This document shows, in pieces, positions 11,635-23,635 of a stretch of 64,000 bases of DNA. Where the stretch lies: positions 137,422,676-137,486,675 of the forward strand of contig NW_023604295.1 in NCBI RefSeq assembly GCF_014898055.3, read 5' to 3'. Origin of the DNA: Talpa occidentalis. Its lineage: Eukaryota > Chordata > Mammalia > Eulipotyphla > Talpidae. Numbering within the stretch: the first letter of the stretch is position 1; each line of letters begins with the position of its first letter. Below the pieces are notes generated by a model. That model did no database searches. It had not been told where the DNA came from and worked only from the letters and a program-made list of their open reading frames with translations. A program made the position numbers and the translations under genes.

Positions 11635-11894
11635 AGCCTCCCTGGTGGTGCAGGGGTTAAGTCTCAGCCCTTTCAGGCTTGCCAGCTACTGCAGCCTGAG
11701 TTTGATCCCTAGCCATGGAGCTAACCCACATGGCACAGCAGACCTCTCCTGTCTTGCCTGCTGCTCCCCTCAGCAGTGTATTTCTGCAATCTACCTGTTC
11801 TGTTACCCACTCTGTCTCCGGTGAATTCTCTCACCCCCAAACCTCTGGCCTGTACCCCAGTTCTTGTATGCATAAATAAATAAATCTTTAAAAA
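11635..11894 (+). mobile_element. SINE, subfamily B, full length
   Basis: Head 'cctccctggtggtgcagggg', body type B, tail gcataaataaataaatcttt. Target duplication aatgattaggatc (11622-11634) versus aatgattaggacc (11895-11907), one mismatch. Confidence 0.93.
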
Positions 11895-11907
11895 AATGAT
11901 TAGGACC

Positions 11908-12360
11908 ATGAGATTTCCTTTCCCAAGAAACTCTTCAATAAACTTCAATGTGGGCTTTTATGTCTAAAATCAAAGGCAAATTGAATCAAAAGAAAGTTCA
12001 GAGGAGAAATACTCATCATCGATCACAACTTCACAGCATTGCCCAGTTGTATTTGAGTCCTACCTACTCAATAACTGCTTTTGCTCTGCTCCCCTTTCTG
12101 CAAATCAAGGCTGACTAAATACTTTCTCTGTGTGTGTGAATAGGATTCTGCAAGATGTTTATAAATGTGAATGCTTCACTAGAGTCTAAAAGCCCCTGTC
12201 CTAGACACTCTCCTTGTAGTGTTCATAAATCAAATGGTTAAGCCTCTCCTACATCTTCAGATACAGCTCCAAATATATTCAGTTGGCACAGCAGCAAAAA
12301 TGAGACACTCATCTCCAGGTTTCAGTGCCATCGCGCAAGTTATGAGCTAGAGAAATGTTT
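11908..12360. other. Non-coding DNA, no gene recognised
   Basis: Unique-looking AT-rich sequence between two SINE insertions. I see no open frame of note and no recognised repeat. Confidence 0.5.
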
Positions 12361-12372
12361 AAAAACTCTAAT

Positions 12373-12500
12373 TTTTTTAAGGTTTTATTTATTTATTTAT
12401 ACAAGAACCAAGGTACAGGCCAGACACGTGGGAGGGTGAGAGGATTCACCAGAGACAGAGCAGGGAACAGAACAGGCAGACTGAGGAAATATACTGCTGA
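12373..12500 (-). mobile_element. SINE, 5'-truncated
   Basis: Only the 3' half is present on the minus strand; the tRNA-like head is missing. The insertion is complete, because aaaactctaat occurs at both edges (about 12362 and 12501-12511). The element was therefore truncated at insertion rather than deleted later. Confidence 0.85.
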
Positions 12501-12511
12501 AAAACTCTAAT

Positions 12512-13604
12512 CTTTTAACTCTCCCATTCTAATTTCTTTCTTTTGTAAAATAACTTGAAGCCAGAATGATCATCGTTTAAATGATCATGAGAAAAAGTAG
12601 TTTCATTACAATTATTTTTTGCACATTACAATTATTTTTTTAGGATTAAAATATAAATTTTATTTTTCATCCACACTTAACTAAATTATAGAGGTGAGAT
12701 GGCATAAAAGTGATTTTCATTCATATTCCTTTACTGATTGTTTCAGTGTGTAAAATTTTATTTGGACACATCAGCAAGGCTTTTACTGTTCTCTGCAAAG
12801 GACCACAGAAATGTTTTTCTACTCTGATGATGAAATCTTTAATGCCATCAAGAAATTTGTATTTGTCATAACAATTAAAGTTGTGAATTAATTTTATAAC
12901 CTTAACATAGAATTATAGCACTATTGACAGATACATCTCCCACATTCTAAATAGCTACCATATGTAATATGGAATTGTGTGTATATAAATATGTATAAAA
13001 AGATACATGTAATATATAAATATGCATCCCATATAAGTATACATATATTAGTATACTAACTATATTTTGCCTATAACATGACTTCTTTAGCTCTTGACTA
13101 GCTTTTTTTTATTTTTGTCATCGTTGTGTCTTTTAGGTTCCGAAGGACCCGTTTTTGTCTTGGTCATTGTTAGTAACTGGCTTTATGCTCTACTGGGCTT
13201 TATGCCTTGATGCCATGTCTAACCATTATTCGTGACTGAGGCAATCCACAGTTTAACTACAGTAATTAGAAACATACATCTTAATGAAAAAAGTAGCTAC
13301 AATTTTCTCTCATGATGTTACACAGCCTGACTTCAGTGCTTCTGTTGAAAAACAAGTATTATCTCGTCCTTCAACAAAAAACTTGCCAGTGTTCAGATGA
13401 ACTTCCAAATTTTTGATGGAAATAAAGTCAGAGAAGGAAGGTCTATTTCCAGGCTGTTGACCAAAACTGACTCTGTATTTCATCTAGCAGTCTCTTAAAT
13501 CAGCTCAATTTGTTACTTTTTTCAATCATCTCAGGTTTAACTTTGAACTTATAAAGAAAGAAGACTTCCCTCCCTTTTTCTCTTCCAGGGGTCAGTGCCA
13601 ATCC
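12512..13604. other. Non-coding AT-rich DNA
   Basis: AT-rich with TATA-like runs at 12960-13075. No repeat family or gene is recognised. Confidence 0.5.
12605..12642. repeat. Two-unit tandem repeat
   Basis: 'cattacaattatttttt' occurs twice with a short spacer. It is low-complexity AT-rich DNA. Confidence 0.7.
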
Positions 13605-13876
13605 TTTTTTTTTTTTTTTAGATTTATTTATTTATGCATACAAGAGCTGGGTGTAGACCAGAAGGGCAGGAGGTAAGAAGATTCACCAGAGACAGTGGGG
13701 AACAGAACAGGCAGATGGACTGAAATACACTGCTGAGGGAGTGAGCAGCGGGAGAGTCAGGAGAGGTCTGCTGCACCATGTGGATAGCTCCCTGGCCAAG
13801 GATCGAACTCGTGCTGCAGTAGCTGCTGATAGCTTCATGGTGCTGAGATTTTAACTCCTGCACCACCAGGAAGGCC
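13605..13876 (-). mobile_element. SINE, subfamily B, full length
   Basis: Poly-T and 'agatttatttatttatgc' at the left, head complement 'caccaccaggaaggcc' at the right. No clear target duplication. Confidence 0.9.
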
Positions 13877-14319
13877 TGTCTTCTCCTTGATTTTATGCCC
13901 TAATCTAGGACAGGCAGATGCTTTCCTAGATTACTCTGGAGCTGTGGCAACCTAATAGGCAACTCCACCCTCTATGCATAAGCCATTAGGTGACAGAAAG
14001 TTAAGACTGTTCTCAGTGAGGCCCTCTGTCTTCCACCTTGGCCTGGAGAGTGAGGACAGAGAGCCTCTCTGCTCTCAAGTCCTTAAACCTGAAAGGGAGT
14101 TGAATTACATTCTGCCCGGGACTCACTGCCCAAGGTCAGGGTGGGCAGAGGGCACAGAGGCCCACACTGCGTGTAACTTGCTAAGCTCCTCTCTGGACCC
14201 CGCTCCCCATCCCAGCCCCTACACAGCTGAAGGGGCAGAGAAACCAGCTCACATTCAACTTCTTCAAAGCTTCTATTTTTTAATGCCTAAACCCAAGTTT
14301 AAAAAAAGTTCAAAACAAG

Positions 14320-14420
14320 GGCCTCCCCCGGTGGCGCAGCGGTTGAGCACCTGGCTGCGAGGCTGCCCGCAGCCTCTGCAGTGCGGGTTTGTTCCCCGGC
14401 CACCGGCAAGGGTCCCACCA
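14320..14420 (+). mobile_element. Head-only SINE with perfect 19-bp target duplication
   Basis: A 101-bp type-A head running from the first G through A box, B box and 'ggtcccacc', then stopping. The whole 3' body and AATAAA tail are absent. Both sides carry aaaaaaagttcaaaacaag (14301-14319 and 14421-14439). The perfect duplication shows this was a complete insertion of a short RNA, not a later deletion. Confidence 0.9.
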
Positions 14421-14493
14421 AAAAAAAGTTCAAAACAAGACATAAATACAGTAAATATATTGGAAAAAATTCTCTGTTAATATCTCAGAATTG

Positions 14494-14765
14494 GGGCCTC
14501 CCTAGTGGCGCAAGGGGTTAAGCACTGCACTATGAAGCAATCTGCAACCTCTGCAGCACAAGTTCGATCCCTGGCCAGGGTGCTTACCCACATGGCACAG
14601 CAGACCTCTCCTGACTTGCCAACTGCTCCCCTCAGCAGTGTGTTTCAGTGGATCTGCCTGTTCTGCTCCACACACTGTCTCTGGTGAATCCTCTCACCCT
14701 CCTGCATCTTTGGCCCTGTACCCCAGCTCTTGTAAACATAAATAAATAAATCTTTAAAAAAAAAA
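14494..14765 (+). mobile_element. SINE, subfamily B, full length
   Basis: Head 'ggcctccctagtggcgcaag', type-B body and a standard tail. Perfect 12-bp target duplication atctcagaattg at 14482-14493 and 14766-14777. Confidence 0.93.
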
Positions 14766-14851
14766 ATCTCAGAATTGTTATCCTACTACAACTCCCTATC
14801 ATGATTAATAAATGTAAAAGGAGAAGAATGAGTTCTTCTCTTAGCACTTCT

Positions 14852-15125
14852 TTTTTTTTTAATTAATTTATTTATTTATACAAGCACTGGGCACAGTCAG
14901 AAGCGCGGGAGGGTGAGAGAATTCACCAGAGCCAGAGCGGGGAACAGCGCAGGCAGAAGGACCGAAGTACACTGCTGAGGGGAGCAGCGGGCGCCAGGAG
15001 AGGTCTGCGCGCCATGTGGGACCCTCCTCCAGTGGCCGGGGAGCAGCAGGGGATCGAACTGGCGCTGCAGAGGCTGGGGGCAGCTTCGCAACCCAGCGCT
15101 CAACCACTGCGTCACCAGGGAGGCC
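14852..15125 (-). mobile_element. SINE, subfamily A, full length
   Basis: Minus-strand type-A copy ('cactgggcacagtcagaagc' is the complement of the type-A 3' body). Target duplication ctcttagcacttct (14838-14851) versus ctcttggtacttct (15126-15139), with two mismatches. It produces the spurious frames on both strands here. Confidence 0.93.
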
Positions 15126-15139
15126 CTCTTGGTACTTCT

Positions 15140-18039
15140 GTGATAAGTATGTTTAAAATATTGAAAGATGTGAAAATTTCCCTCTGTATGTGGCTCCCTG
15201 GTTTTGTTTTGGTTCCTAATTGTGACTTATTAACATTTTGCAGCTAAGTTTTTACATCTTCGGTAATAATATAGATATGGTGTCAGCAGTTTACTCAGAA
15301 AGAAATAAAAGCATTTCATAATGTTCAAAGTAATTAAAATTAACTCATCCAATTTTATTTCTACAGAAAATCATTACTACTGAAAACTCCTAGAAGAAAT
15401 GAAATTTTTATCATATAATATATGATTATCTCAGAACAGAAATGCAGATGGATTTCAATTTTTTATGTCTTTCAACCATTTTGTAATTACCAACATTATG
15501 TCAACAAATATTACAATACAATAAAATGCCTTACAAGGTAATTAATTGAAAATCCAAACAAATTAAATGTAAGCTAAAACCAACTTGTTTCAATAAACGT
15601 TCGTTCACTGAAACATCAATTATATAAAAATGTATAAGAATTTTTGCTTTGATACAGAATCACACATCTACATTAGTAAGATATACTGATCTGATTATCA
15701 GTGAATAGAATGAAATTTTAGGAATGTGTTAAATAACATGTCAAGTTCTAAATCTTACCCAGCAGTCTCATCTTTAGATGCTTCTTCCCAGCACCTTTAT
15801 TCGTCACACTGTGTCACATTTAAAATATGGGATGTGTGTGCAAAAGAGCAGAGGGAAAAGGAAGGAAAGCAACTAAAAATAAAATTAAAAAATATTTTTG
15901 AGTTTCTTGATAGATTAGTTCATCAAGATCAATCACTCTTTATAGTTGATTTTAAAAATTCATCACTCCCTCCTAAGCAGCCCATAGATTTGTTTCTTCA
16001 TTCTCTTAAAGAAGGGGTGGTAGAAAGTGCCAAGGACATTACAAGCTTCTGAAAAGCCACCAGTACAAGGGAAAAGCTGATATTCATCATGGTAGAACAT
16101 CAAAACATTGACCAAAAATGCCATTGCTTACTTGTAGGAGATATTAAATGTTTTAGTGCTGACTATTATAGAACAGCTATAGTTTACCCTCCAATAAGGA
16201 AACTTTCAGAGAGAGTCTGGCTTAGCTCTCACTTGTTAATGGCAGATAACGATGGGTCTTGTAATTAAATGCTTCCAAGAAATGTTTTCAACTCCACAAA
16301 TAATTTAGTTATTAATTTTCTTATGATTACAGATACTTTTAACATTTTTGACAGCAGCAGCAGAGACAAGATTATTCTTCCTGTAGTTCTTTAAGATACA
16401 CTGATAACTATCTCTCTGCATGCTCAGGCAATAAATTCAGATGCTTGTTGATCACCTACTAAAATAAAAATAAATTCTGTAGGAGGATGTAAAAATGTAC
16501 AGTTGTCAGAAAACACACAAAGAAAATAAGTTATAAATGATCATTACAAAGGAGAAACCAAATAAAGGAGAGTAAAGAAAAAGCTTTCCATTTACTCAAA
16601 AGAGAAACACACAATTTTGCCTAAAGGGTGTTAAGATGAGTTTATACACTTGTGAGAATTCTGCTGCTCTCCAGGATGGTAAGGTGTGGTCAAGTGGAGC
16701 ACAGCAGACCATGTCCAGCACAGAGAACTGAAAAGGAGGGTGAGTGAGTGGGAAATTATTCATCTAGATAGAATACACAAAGTGCCTCTAAATCGTGAAA
16801 TCCTCTAATGCTAACAAATCCTGCAAACACTATGGCAAGGGAGGCAAATTCCTTATGTGAGCACTCAACATAAATCATTAAGAACAACTACCAGTAAAAC
16901 ATGAACCTGTTCTAAGTTTCTGGCTCAGCTACCAAGCATGAGAAGTAATTAATGTCCATTCTAATATGAACACAGTTCAGAGGACTATGTGCTGCAGACT
17001 CATTTCTAACTTGAATCCTGCCATCCAGTTGCTAAGTCACTCCAGGAAAGTTACCTGACTCCTAGAGAATGGGGATAATCAAAGTCATTCCTTCCTCATC
17101 CCAAGGCTGTTGGAGAAAGAAAATGGAACCGGAAAAAATACTTGTAAAAATTTATCACTTGGTAACAAGTTTATATATGAACATGTACCATGCGCCATAT
17201 TGAAAAGTAAGACTTTCAACCATACATACACACACAAAGGATATTTTATTTTTTTCTTTCTTTTTTTTTTTTTTTTTGAGATGAGAGTGAGAGCATTCAT
17301 GTGTCTGGATATGCTGAAGGAATAGGTCTTCCCACAGCTACAGGAATTTCCTAATTGTTCTTCAAGCCAATGTCACTTTGTCCCCTTTCATCACACATCA
17401 TGAGGGAGGTCTAGTATGAACTTCTCCAAGGGACCCGGGTTGACATTTTAGACAAAGTTTTGATGACCCCAAAACATGGCCACTGAGTCCCACAGCACAA
17501 GTATAAGACATCTCATCCAGATCTCAAGAACTTTGCATGTTTCCAACTACTTCCTCGTAGCCTTCAGAAAACAAAAGCTTCCCTCTGTTTCGTTTCAGTC
17601 ACAATCCTTTATGAGTGTTGAGGATCGGCGTGTCACATCACACAAGGGGCACACTTGGGGGTCTCCCTTACCATGCATCACATTAAAAAAATTCTTTAAA
17701 AATGATCTTATAATACAGGAGATATGAAATTATTTGAATAATGCAAATTGCTATCTAGTTGCATGCTATTTCTATCTAGTTTATAAAATTCTTTAAACTA
17801 TTAGAAAATATTTCTTTAAAGAAGTTTTTAAAAAGTGGTACAGAAATGCTGAATGAAAGGCTCCATGATAGAAAGAAAATAATCTGATGTTGAGAAAAAA
17901 AAGTGCACAGTAGAGCTACACATTACTTATTATTAAACAAGTGCCACAATTGCTTCTCATTAAATAATGAATTGGTGTATGACTTTGGGTGTTAACAAAG
18001 AGAGTTTTTTAGATGCTATTCTACTCTCCTTAATTTTAT
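15140..18039. other. Non-coding AT-rich DNA, no gene recognised
   Basis: Long SINE-free stretch. A 108-codon frame at 15726-16052 has a lysine/leucine-rich, unremarkable composition and no known motif. Poly-T occurs at 17250-17278. Nothing shows exon-intron structure that I can defend. Confidence 0.5.
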
Positions 18040-18281
18040 AATCATGTTTTAATTCTTTTTGTTGGTGGTGTTTGTTTGTTTTGAGGTAACACTGGCTTAC
18101 CACACTGTATGTGACTCAGAGGCCCATGATCACACCTTCTCAGATGCCTGTCCTCACACCACACCCACCACCAAGGCACCCCTAACCCACCCTAGCCCTT
18201 GCACCTCCCTCTGCACTGTCTCCCTTCCCCTTACCCCTTCTAGTAGCCTCAATTCCATAGTCAGATGTCTGATTTTTTTTT
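18040..18281 (-). mobile_element. L1 3' UTR fragment, outer part
   Basis: The plus strand reads as antisense L1 tail ('aggtaacactggcttacc', then C-rich 'cacaccacacccaccacc'). It continues beyond the SINE inserted at 18282-18530. Related tails occur at 24868-25048 and 31055-31235. Confidence 0.65.
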
Positions 18282-18530
18282 TTTAAGATTTATTTATTTT
18301 AGCATACAAGAGCTCAGGTACAGGCCAGAGATGCAGGGGGTGAGAGGATTCACCAGAGTCAAATAGGGAGCAGAACAAGCAGACTGACTGAAACACACTC
18401 CTGGGGGGAGCAGCGGTCGAGACAGGAGAGCTCTGCTGCGGCCATGTGGGTGCCTCCCTGGCCAGGGATCGAACTCTTGCTGCAAGCTACATAGGTTGCA
18501 TCTTATCCTCTTGCGCCACCAGGGAGGCCC
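18282..18530 (-). mobile_element. SINE nested in an L1 tail
   Basis: Type-B copy on the minus strand. Target duplication agatgtctga followed by a T run, starting at 18263 on the left and 18531 on the right. It is younger than the L1 it splits. Confidence 0.92.
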
Positions 18531-18630
18531 AGATGTCTGATTTTTTTTTTAATTAATTTGGTTTTGTCTGATCCTTTGTTTCTCTATATTCCACATATAA
18601 CTGAAGCCATTATGAATTTCTGAAGGTAAA
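18531..18630 (-). mobile_element. L1 fragment, inner part
   Basis: Continues the L1 after the SINE. 'tctctatattccacatataa' is the complement of the L1 region around the end of ORF2. The L1 is 5'-truncated here. Confidence 0.6.
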
Positions 18631-18689
18631 AATAGAACCACATGCTTTGCAGGCTTGTATCTTAGGTCGCCCTAATAGATCCCACGATA

Positions 18690-18880
18690 ACAGAGATGTT
18701 AATTTCCTTCCTGCAAACAACCCTCCTTCCTAACTTCTCTGGGCGACGCCCTGGCTGGCGAGCGAGTCAGCTGCGCGGCTGCGACACCAGACAATGTGCA
18801 GCGGAATCTGCCCGCCACATCTGCTCCGTCTCGCACGTATTTAACTAAGCTTTCATCTCTGAAGTGCAAAGGTAATTATT
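18690..18880. other. Short CG-containing block, possible regulatory element or non-coding exon
   Basis: It stands out from its AT-rich surroundings by several CpGs ('gggcgacgccctggctgg', 'gctgcgcggctgcg'). It ends with 'tgcaaaggtaatt', which resembles a splice donor. This could be an exon edge or an enhancer; the sequence does not decide. Confidence 0.25.
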
Positions 18881-19691
18881 TCCAGAAGTCACCGAAAGAA
18901 GCAGGACCATCGGAGGATGGGGTGTTGGAGATTTGCTTAGCTTACCGACAGCGAGGAAAAAGGCAAATAGCCAAAAAAGAATTTGTGAGATTCTGCAGGA
19001 AGTATGTGTTTTACCATTTAATTTTTATCTGAGCGATAAGAAATCGACTCTGTGTCAGGAAATCCCACGGGGGCAGAGGGAGCATGCTGTTCAGCAGTGG
19101 TGGCCGGGATTTAGGGGATTCTCGGGAGAGGAAAGAGGAAAAGAACAAAATCTGCCTGATCTACTGAAACCCTCCTGCAGTGCTGGGACACGGGTGTGGT
19201 CGTGGAGCTGCATGCAAGGGAAGGTGGATTTGAACCCAGAGATATCAGTTTAGATATTGCTGTTAACATGTTGAGATGTCGTTATCATTTTTGCAAAAAC
19301 ATCTCGTGATTGTGAAGTTATTTTTATTAAGCAAATAAAGAGTTATTCATTTGCTTGGAATTTCACAGGTGTTTTAAATTTTGTGACTATCATGTCAACC
19401 TTCAGAAATTGCCTAAGTTTTTTCACTCACTTGAAATGACTTCATGATGACAGCATGAAAAAAAAAATGCTGGTAGGGTCTTTATTTTTTTGTGATAAGT
19501 AATGAAAATGATATATTCTGTTCAATGAAAAAGAGAAAAAATTCCAAGTAGCAGAGACAAATCTGATCATTATTCTGTTGAGAAATATAACTTGTGAAAA
19601 TTAGAATCCCTCATTTTAAAGATGACATAGTTATATCCATATTTCTTTCACCATGTCTAAGGTTCTAACCTTTGTAAAGATTCATATATCT
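18881..19691. other. Non-coding DNA, no gene recognised
   Basis: Unique-looking sequence downstream of the CG block. Short frames (18796-19032, 18933-19253) cross the block but have no known domain. Confidence 0.5.
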
Positions 19692-19968
19692 GGGCCTCTG
19701 TGGTGGCACAGAGGCTAAAGACAGTGCTGTGAAGCTCTCACCAGCCACAGCAGCACAAGTTCCATCCCCAGCTGGGCAGGGAGCTACCCACATGGTGTGG
19801 CAGACCTCTCCTGTCTTGCCTGCTGCTCCCCTCAGCAGTGTATTTCAGTAGAGCTGCCTGTTGTTACCCACTCTGTCTCTGGTGAATCTTCTCATCCCCC
19901 ACGCCTCTGGCGGACACCACAGTTCTTTGTAGGCATAAATAAATAAAAATAAATATAATAATAATAAT
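19692..19968 (+). mobile_element. SINE, subfamily B, full length
   Basis: Diverged type-B copy ('ggcctctgtggtggcacag'), ending in AATAAA repeats and ATA repeats instead of a clean TCTTT. No clear target duplication, which suggests an older copy. Confidence 0.88.
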
Positions 19969-21263
19969 TCTTCACAACTAAGTATTTTTCTCTAGGATGA
20001 GATGCTTGTGTCTCTCTCCTGATTGTAAAGCCAGCATGGAATTACTTTCATGTTCAGCCACTACGAATAATGACAACCATGTCATGACATGGGAATTCTC
20101 AACTGAACTAGAGCTATATAATCTCAGAAATTTCCATGCAAATTATCCCAGACATTATTCTGCCCTAGAGAAACTGAACCGGCAATTTGCAGTTGCCAGA
20201 TTACACAGAAGTGGCTGTTGCAGAGGGGGACCCTTTGGACTAGGCGAGAATTGGGCAAAGAGAGCAGATCTGCGGCGGTGATGATGGAACAAGAGGAACG
20301 GAATTACCTGAAAGAAGGGAAACTTGAAAAACTTTTGCTGGGAATTCTTAATATTAAACATGAATCCTTTATACATTGAATAAGATTCTTTTCCTCCTAG
20401 CACAATTTCCATGTGGCTCACTAGCCTACTTCTCAGCAGCATTTGATTGCATAGGTGAGCACTGTGTGTACACCTGGTGGAAACCGACCCGGGTAAGTCA
20501 CAGACGTGCCATTTAATCTGGTAGAGAGAGCATGCTGATGGCTCCCATTGTAGTACGTGTTTCTTCAGTGAGATAACAGGAAATGTAAGGGCTATTCAAT
20601 TGGGGTCGAAGGAAGAAGTGATATTCAACTGGGGTGGAATTTAAAAGTCATGGTATTCATGACATTTAACAAAACTAATTGGACTTTTAAATTTTTAAGT
20701 AAAAACAAATAAATAAATACAAATTTAAATTTAAAAAATTAATAACAATAAATCATAATAAATAATGAATAATAAACCTCTTTCCCTGCTCTCTTAAGTT
20801 CATCGAAGCTTATGTTTTAGATATACAGACTCTTGAGATTCCTGTCCCAAATGTCTGCTCACTGGCCTTGGTATTCCAAAATACCACTTTCATACTTCTC
20901 TGTCCATACATGGATATGATCAACAATGTCAAGCATGAGGCAGGAACACAGAATAATCCATGTGGCTACTTTCTACCTTCACAGATGCAGAAAATACAAT
21001 ATAGCAAATCCTTTCATTTAAAAATATTTGCATTTCACCATTATATAGACATCCCTCTTTTAGGGGCTGGAGCACAGCAGTGAACGAAACAGACAAAACT
21101 CCCTGCTAGAGGAGAAAAAAATGACCGGGATAAATAAACTAAATGTACGATACTGTGGATGATGACGTATGCCAAGAAGAAAAATAAAACAAACAAACAA
21201 AAATAGTAGAAAGGATTTGAGAATTCAACCTAGTTTGTAAGCTTAAAAATTAGCCTCAAATAC
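19969..21263. other. Non-coding DNA with an AT-rich low-complexity stretch
   Basis: The interval 20690-20780 is simple 'aataaataaat' type sequence. The frames at 19997-20281 and 20155-20442 run in opposite directions across the same DNA with no known domains. Confidence 0.5.
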
Positions 21264-21513
21264 GACCTCCCTGGTGGCAAAGAGGTTGAGCGCTGGGTTG
21301 CGAAGATACCTGCAGTCTCTGCAGTGCCGGTTCCCTCCCCGGCCACCGGTAAGGGTCCCACATGGTGTGCAGACCTTTCCTGCCTCACCTGCTGCTCCCC
21401 TCAACAGTATATTTCAGTCAATTTACCTGTTGTGTTCCCCACTCTATCTCTGGCAAATCCTTTCACAGTTCTTGTATACATAAATAAAAATAAATCTTTT
21501 AAAAAATAAATAA
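21264..21513 (+). mobile_element. SINE, type-A head with type-B body
   Basis: The head reads 'gaggttgagcgctgggttgc' and 'caccggtaagggtcccacat' (A). The body then reads 'ttcagtcaatttacctg' and 'ccccactctatctctgg' (B), and part of the 3' body is missing before the tail. It may be an intermediate or mosaic copy. Confidence 0.85.
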
Positions 21514-22131
21514 AGGACTTTATTACCCACAGCAAGCAGCAGATTATCAGATAACACCATTTCCCAAGACTGGATCCCCACAGGGCGATGAGGACAAGGG
21601 CTGATGGTATCTGAACATGGCTGCATTATAGGAGAAGAATTCTGAGCTTAGGGAACTCATATCTTTTATTTGATGGAAACTGCCTGAACTTTATTTCAGA
21701 GCGAACACTGCTTTTTCTTTTTAATCATTAGAATTAAGCATGCCTCTCTTGGCTCTACAAGGCAAAGCTATTTCTATCTTCCAGGACTTTCTGCTATACC
21801 AACATTCTTAAAAAAATAATCCAGAATATCTCACTCCCAGAATGTACAGAATGTACTTATCTCAAATTAAAAATAAACGTTATGTTTTATTATATGTTTT
21901 ATAATGTATTTTTCAGCAAAATGTAGGCATTGTAGAGGGAGGAATTTTGTGTCTTTTTCTACTTCTGTGTTGCTACCATCTAAAGCCATGCCTAACAGAT
22001 AGTGGGCACTAGATAGATAACTGTGGGGTGTTATTGTTTAATTATGAAAGTCTTGATTGGCCAGATTGCTTACTGTGATGTGTGCCTACCTACTCAGAAT
22101 CCATTTGAATCGGAAAATATTTCCTACATAT
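21514..22131. other. Non-coding DNA, no gene recognised
   Basis: Unique-looking sequence between a SINE and the old LTR. A MIR-like phrase near 21990-22020 is too short to call. Confidence 0.5.
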
Positions 22132-22797
22132 TGTTATCTGGCAGAGGAGGGGTACCCCAGGACCCCTAAATGTGCACACTCTTAATGATTTCTTTCATCT
22201 GCCACATTAAGACAAAGCATATTCTAGTGTGTATGACCATCAATGGAAAAGAACTTTAATACAATTAGTGTGTGATAGAGAGAAGAGAACTAATATAGAT
22301 CAAAATAGTTTCCAATGAAGCACCCAAAGTTACCCATCCCCTCATAGGTAAATGCCCAGCCAAACAAGGCTGGCCAAATGTGGAGCAACTGAGGCTCAAA
22401 AGCTTGCCATTAATCTAAGGCACCTGCTGGTGGGGACCCAAGGGAAAGCAGTAAAAGAGGGCAGGCAAGTCTGGAAGGAAAATAGCAAAATACAAATAGC
22501 AAATACAAGTCAAAATAAAGGCTGCCATTGTTAGGCTTCGCAGGATCTCTCACCCATGTCTTTTTCAAGTATCTCCCTCCAATTCCCCCAAATCCCTGGT
22601 TCAAGTCCAAGACCAAGAAGCAAGCAATGTTTTTTCACAGGTCTCTCTGTTCCATGTGCCTCCTCCAGGTCTCCTTGATCGCCTTCCTTTTTTCTCCCAG
22701 TCTGCTCCAGTTTCTCCTCCATGCTCAGCTCCACCCTTTCCTAGGGCAGGGCAGGGAACCTGGAGTCTCCCCACTCCCTGGGGATTACACTGTTACA
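22132..22797 (-). mobile_element. Solo LTR, old copy
   Basis: On the minus strand it starts TGTAACAGTG and ends 'ctctgccagataaca'. In between it follows the same order as the LTRs at 54054 and 57954: 'gggtggagctgagca', 'gagacctggaggaggca', 'ggggatgggtaactttggg'. It is much more diverged. No matching target duplication: 'atat' on one side and 'ccac' on the other. No internal viral genes are present. Confidence 0.8.
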
Positions 22798-22844
22798 CCA
22801 CGGCCTCAGCGCCATTGATTTTCTCATTTAGAAGTGTTTTGTTC

Positions 22845-23120
22845 TGGCCTCCCTGGTGGCGCAAGGGGTTAAGCACCATGCTATGAAGCAATCCACAGCC
22901 TCTGCAGCACGAGTTCAATCCCCGGCAGGCCAGGGGGAAATCAACATGGCGCAGCAGACCTCTCCTGTCTCGCCCGCTGCTCCCCTCAGCAGCGTATTTC
23001 AGTCAGTCTGCCTGTTCTGTTCCCCACTCTGTCTCTGGTGGATCCTCTCACCCCCCCGCATCTCTGGCCTGTACCACAACTATTGTATGCATAAATAAAT
23101 AAATCCTTAAAAAAAAAAAA
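22845..23120 (+). mobile_element. SINE, subfamily B, full length
   Basis: Clean type-B head ('ggtggcgcaaggggttaag') and tail. Target duplication agaagtgttttgttc (22830-22844) versus agaggcattttgttc (23121-23135), with three mismatches. Confidence 0.93.
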
Positions 23121-23469
23121 AGAGGCATTTTGTTCAAGATAATGTCATTTAAAATCATTTTCTAAGTTAAATAAAAAAGAGTAAAGTCAATATGTACTGT
23201 TTTCATTGCTTCAAATTATTTTTAATTTGCTTAATTTTCTTCCCTCACAAAAATATCGACTGGTTAGTTTTGATAACCTGAATTAGCAGATGTCATTTAT
23301 TAGCTGTAGTAACAACATTTATAATATTTGGTAACTTCTCAGCTGTTCAATACATAAAATAAAATTTTTCTTTTTTTAACTTTTCATTCTTTCCAGAACA
23401 CAAATTCTGGAATTCTGTAAAGTGTATTTAGTTCTGACACGAAGTTATAATTCTAGATGTATTATTTAA

Positions 23470-23635
23470 CCACTAGGCGCTTCCCTTTCTCCATATGTAA
23501 AAAATGAATTAATTACATTATCAACTAACGGAACTGCTAGGAAGGCTAAAAGAGAGAACACTTGCCAAGCATTTACTAGTGTCTGGCAGGCAAAAAATTC
23601 TCAGTATGTCTTGCTATTATTACATTTTAAACTTG
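23470..23635 (+). mobile_element. MIR remnant
   Basis: Follows the 3' half of the MIR consensus: 'tctccatatgtaaaaaatg', 'gctaggaaggctaaaagag', 'ttgccaagcatttactagtg' and 'tctggcaggca', ending 'gctattattaca'. Diverged. Confidence 0.65.

Noticed and set aside
14320..14420. A tRNA gene at the head-only SINE
   Set aside because: It has A and B box similarity, but the 3' half does not continue as a tRNA and it matches the SINE head base for base elsewhere.
15726..16052. 108-codon frame in SINE-free DNA
   Set aside because: No recognisable motif, AT-rich chance composition and no splice or promoter support.
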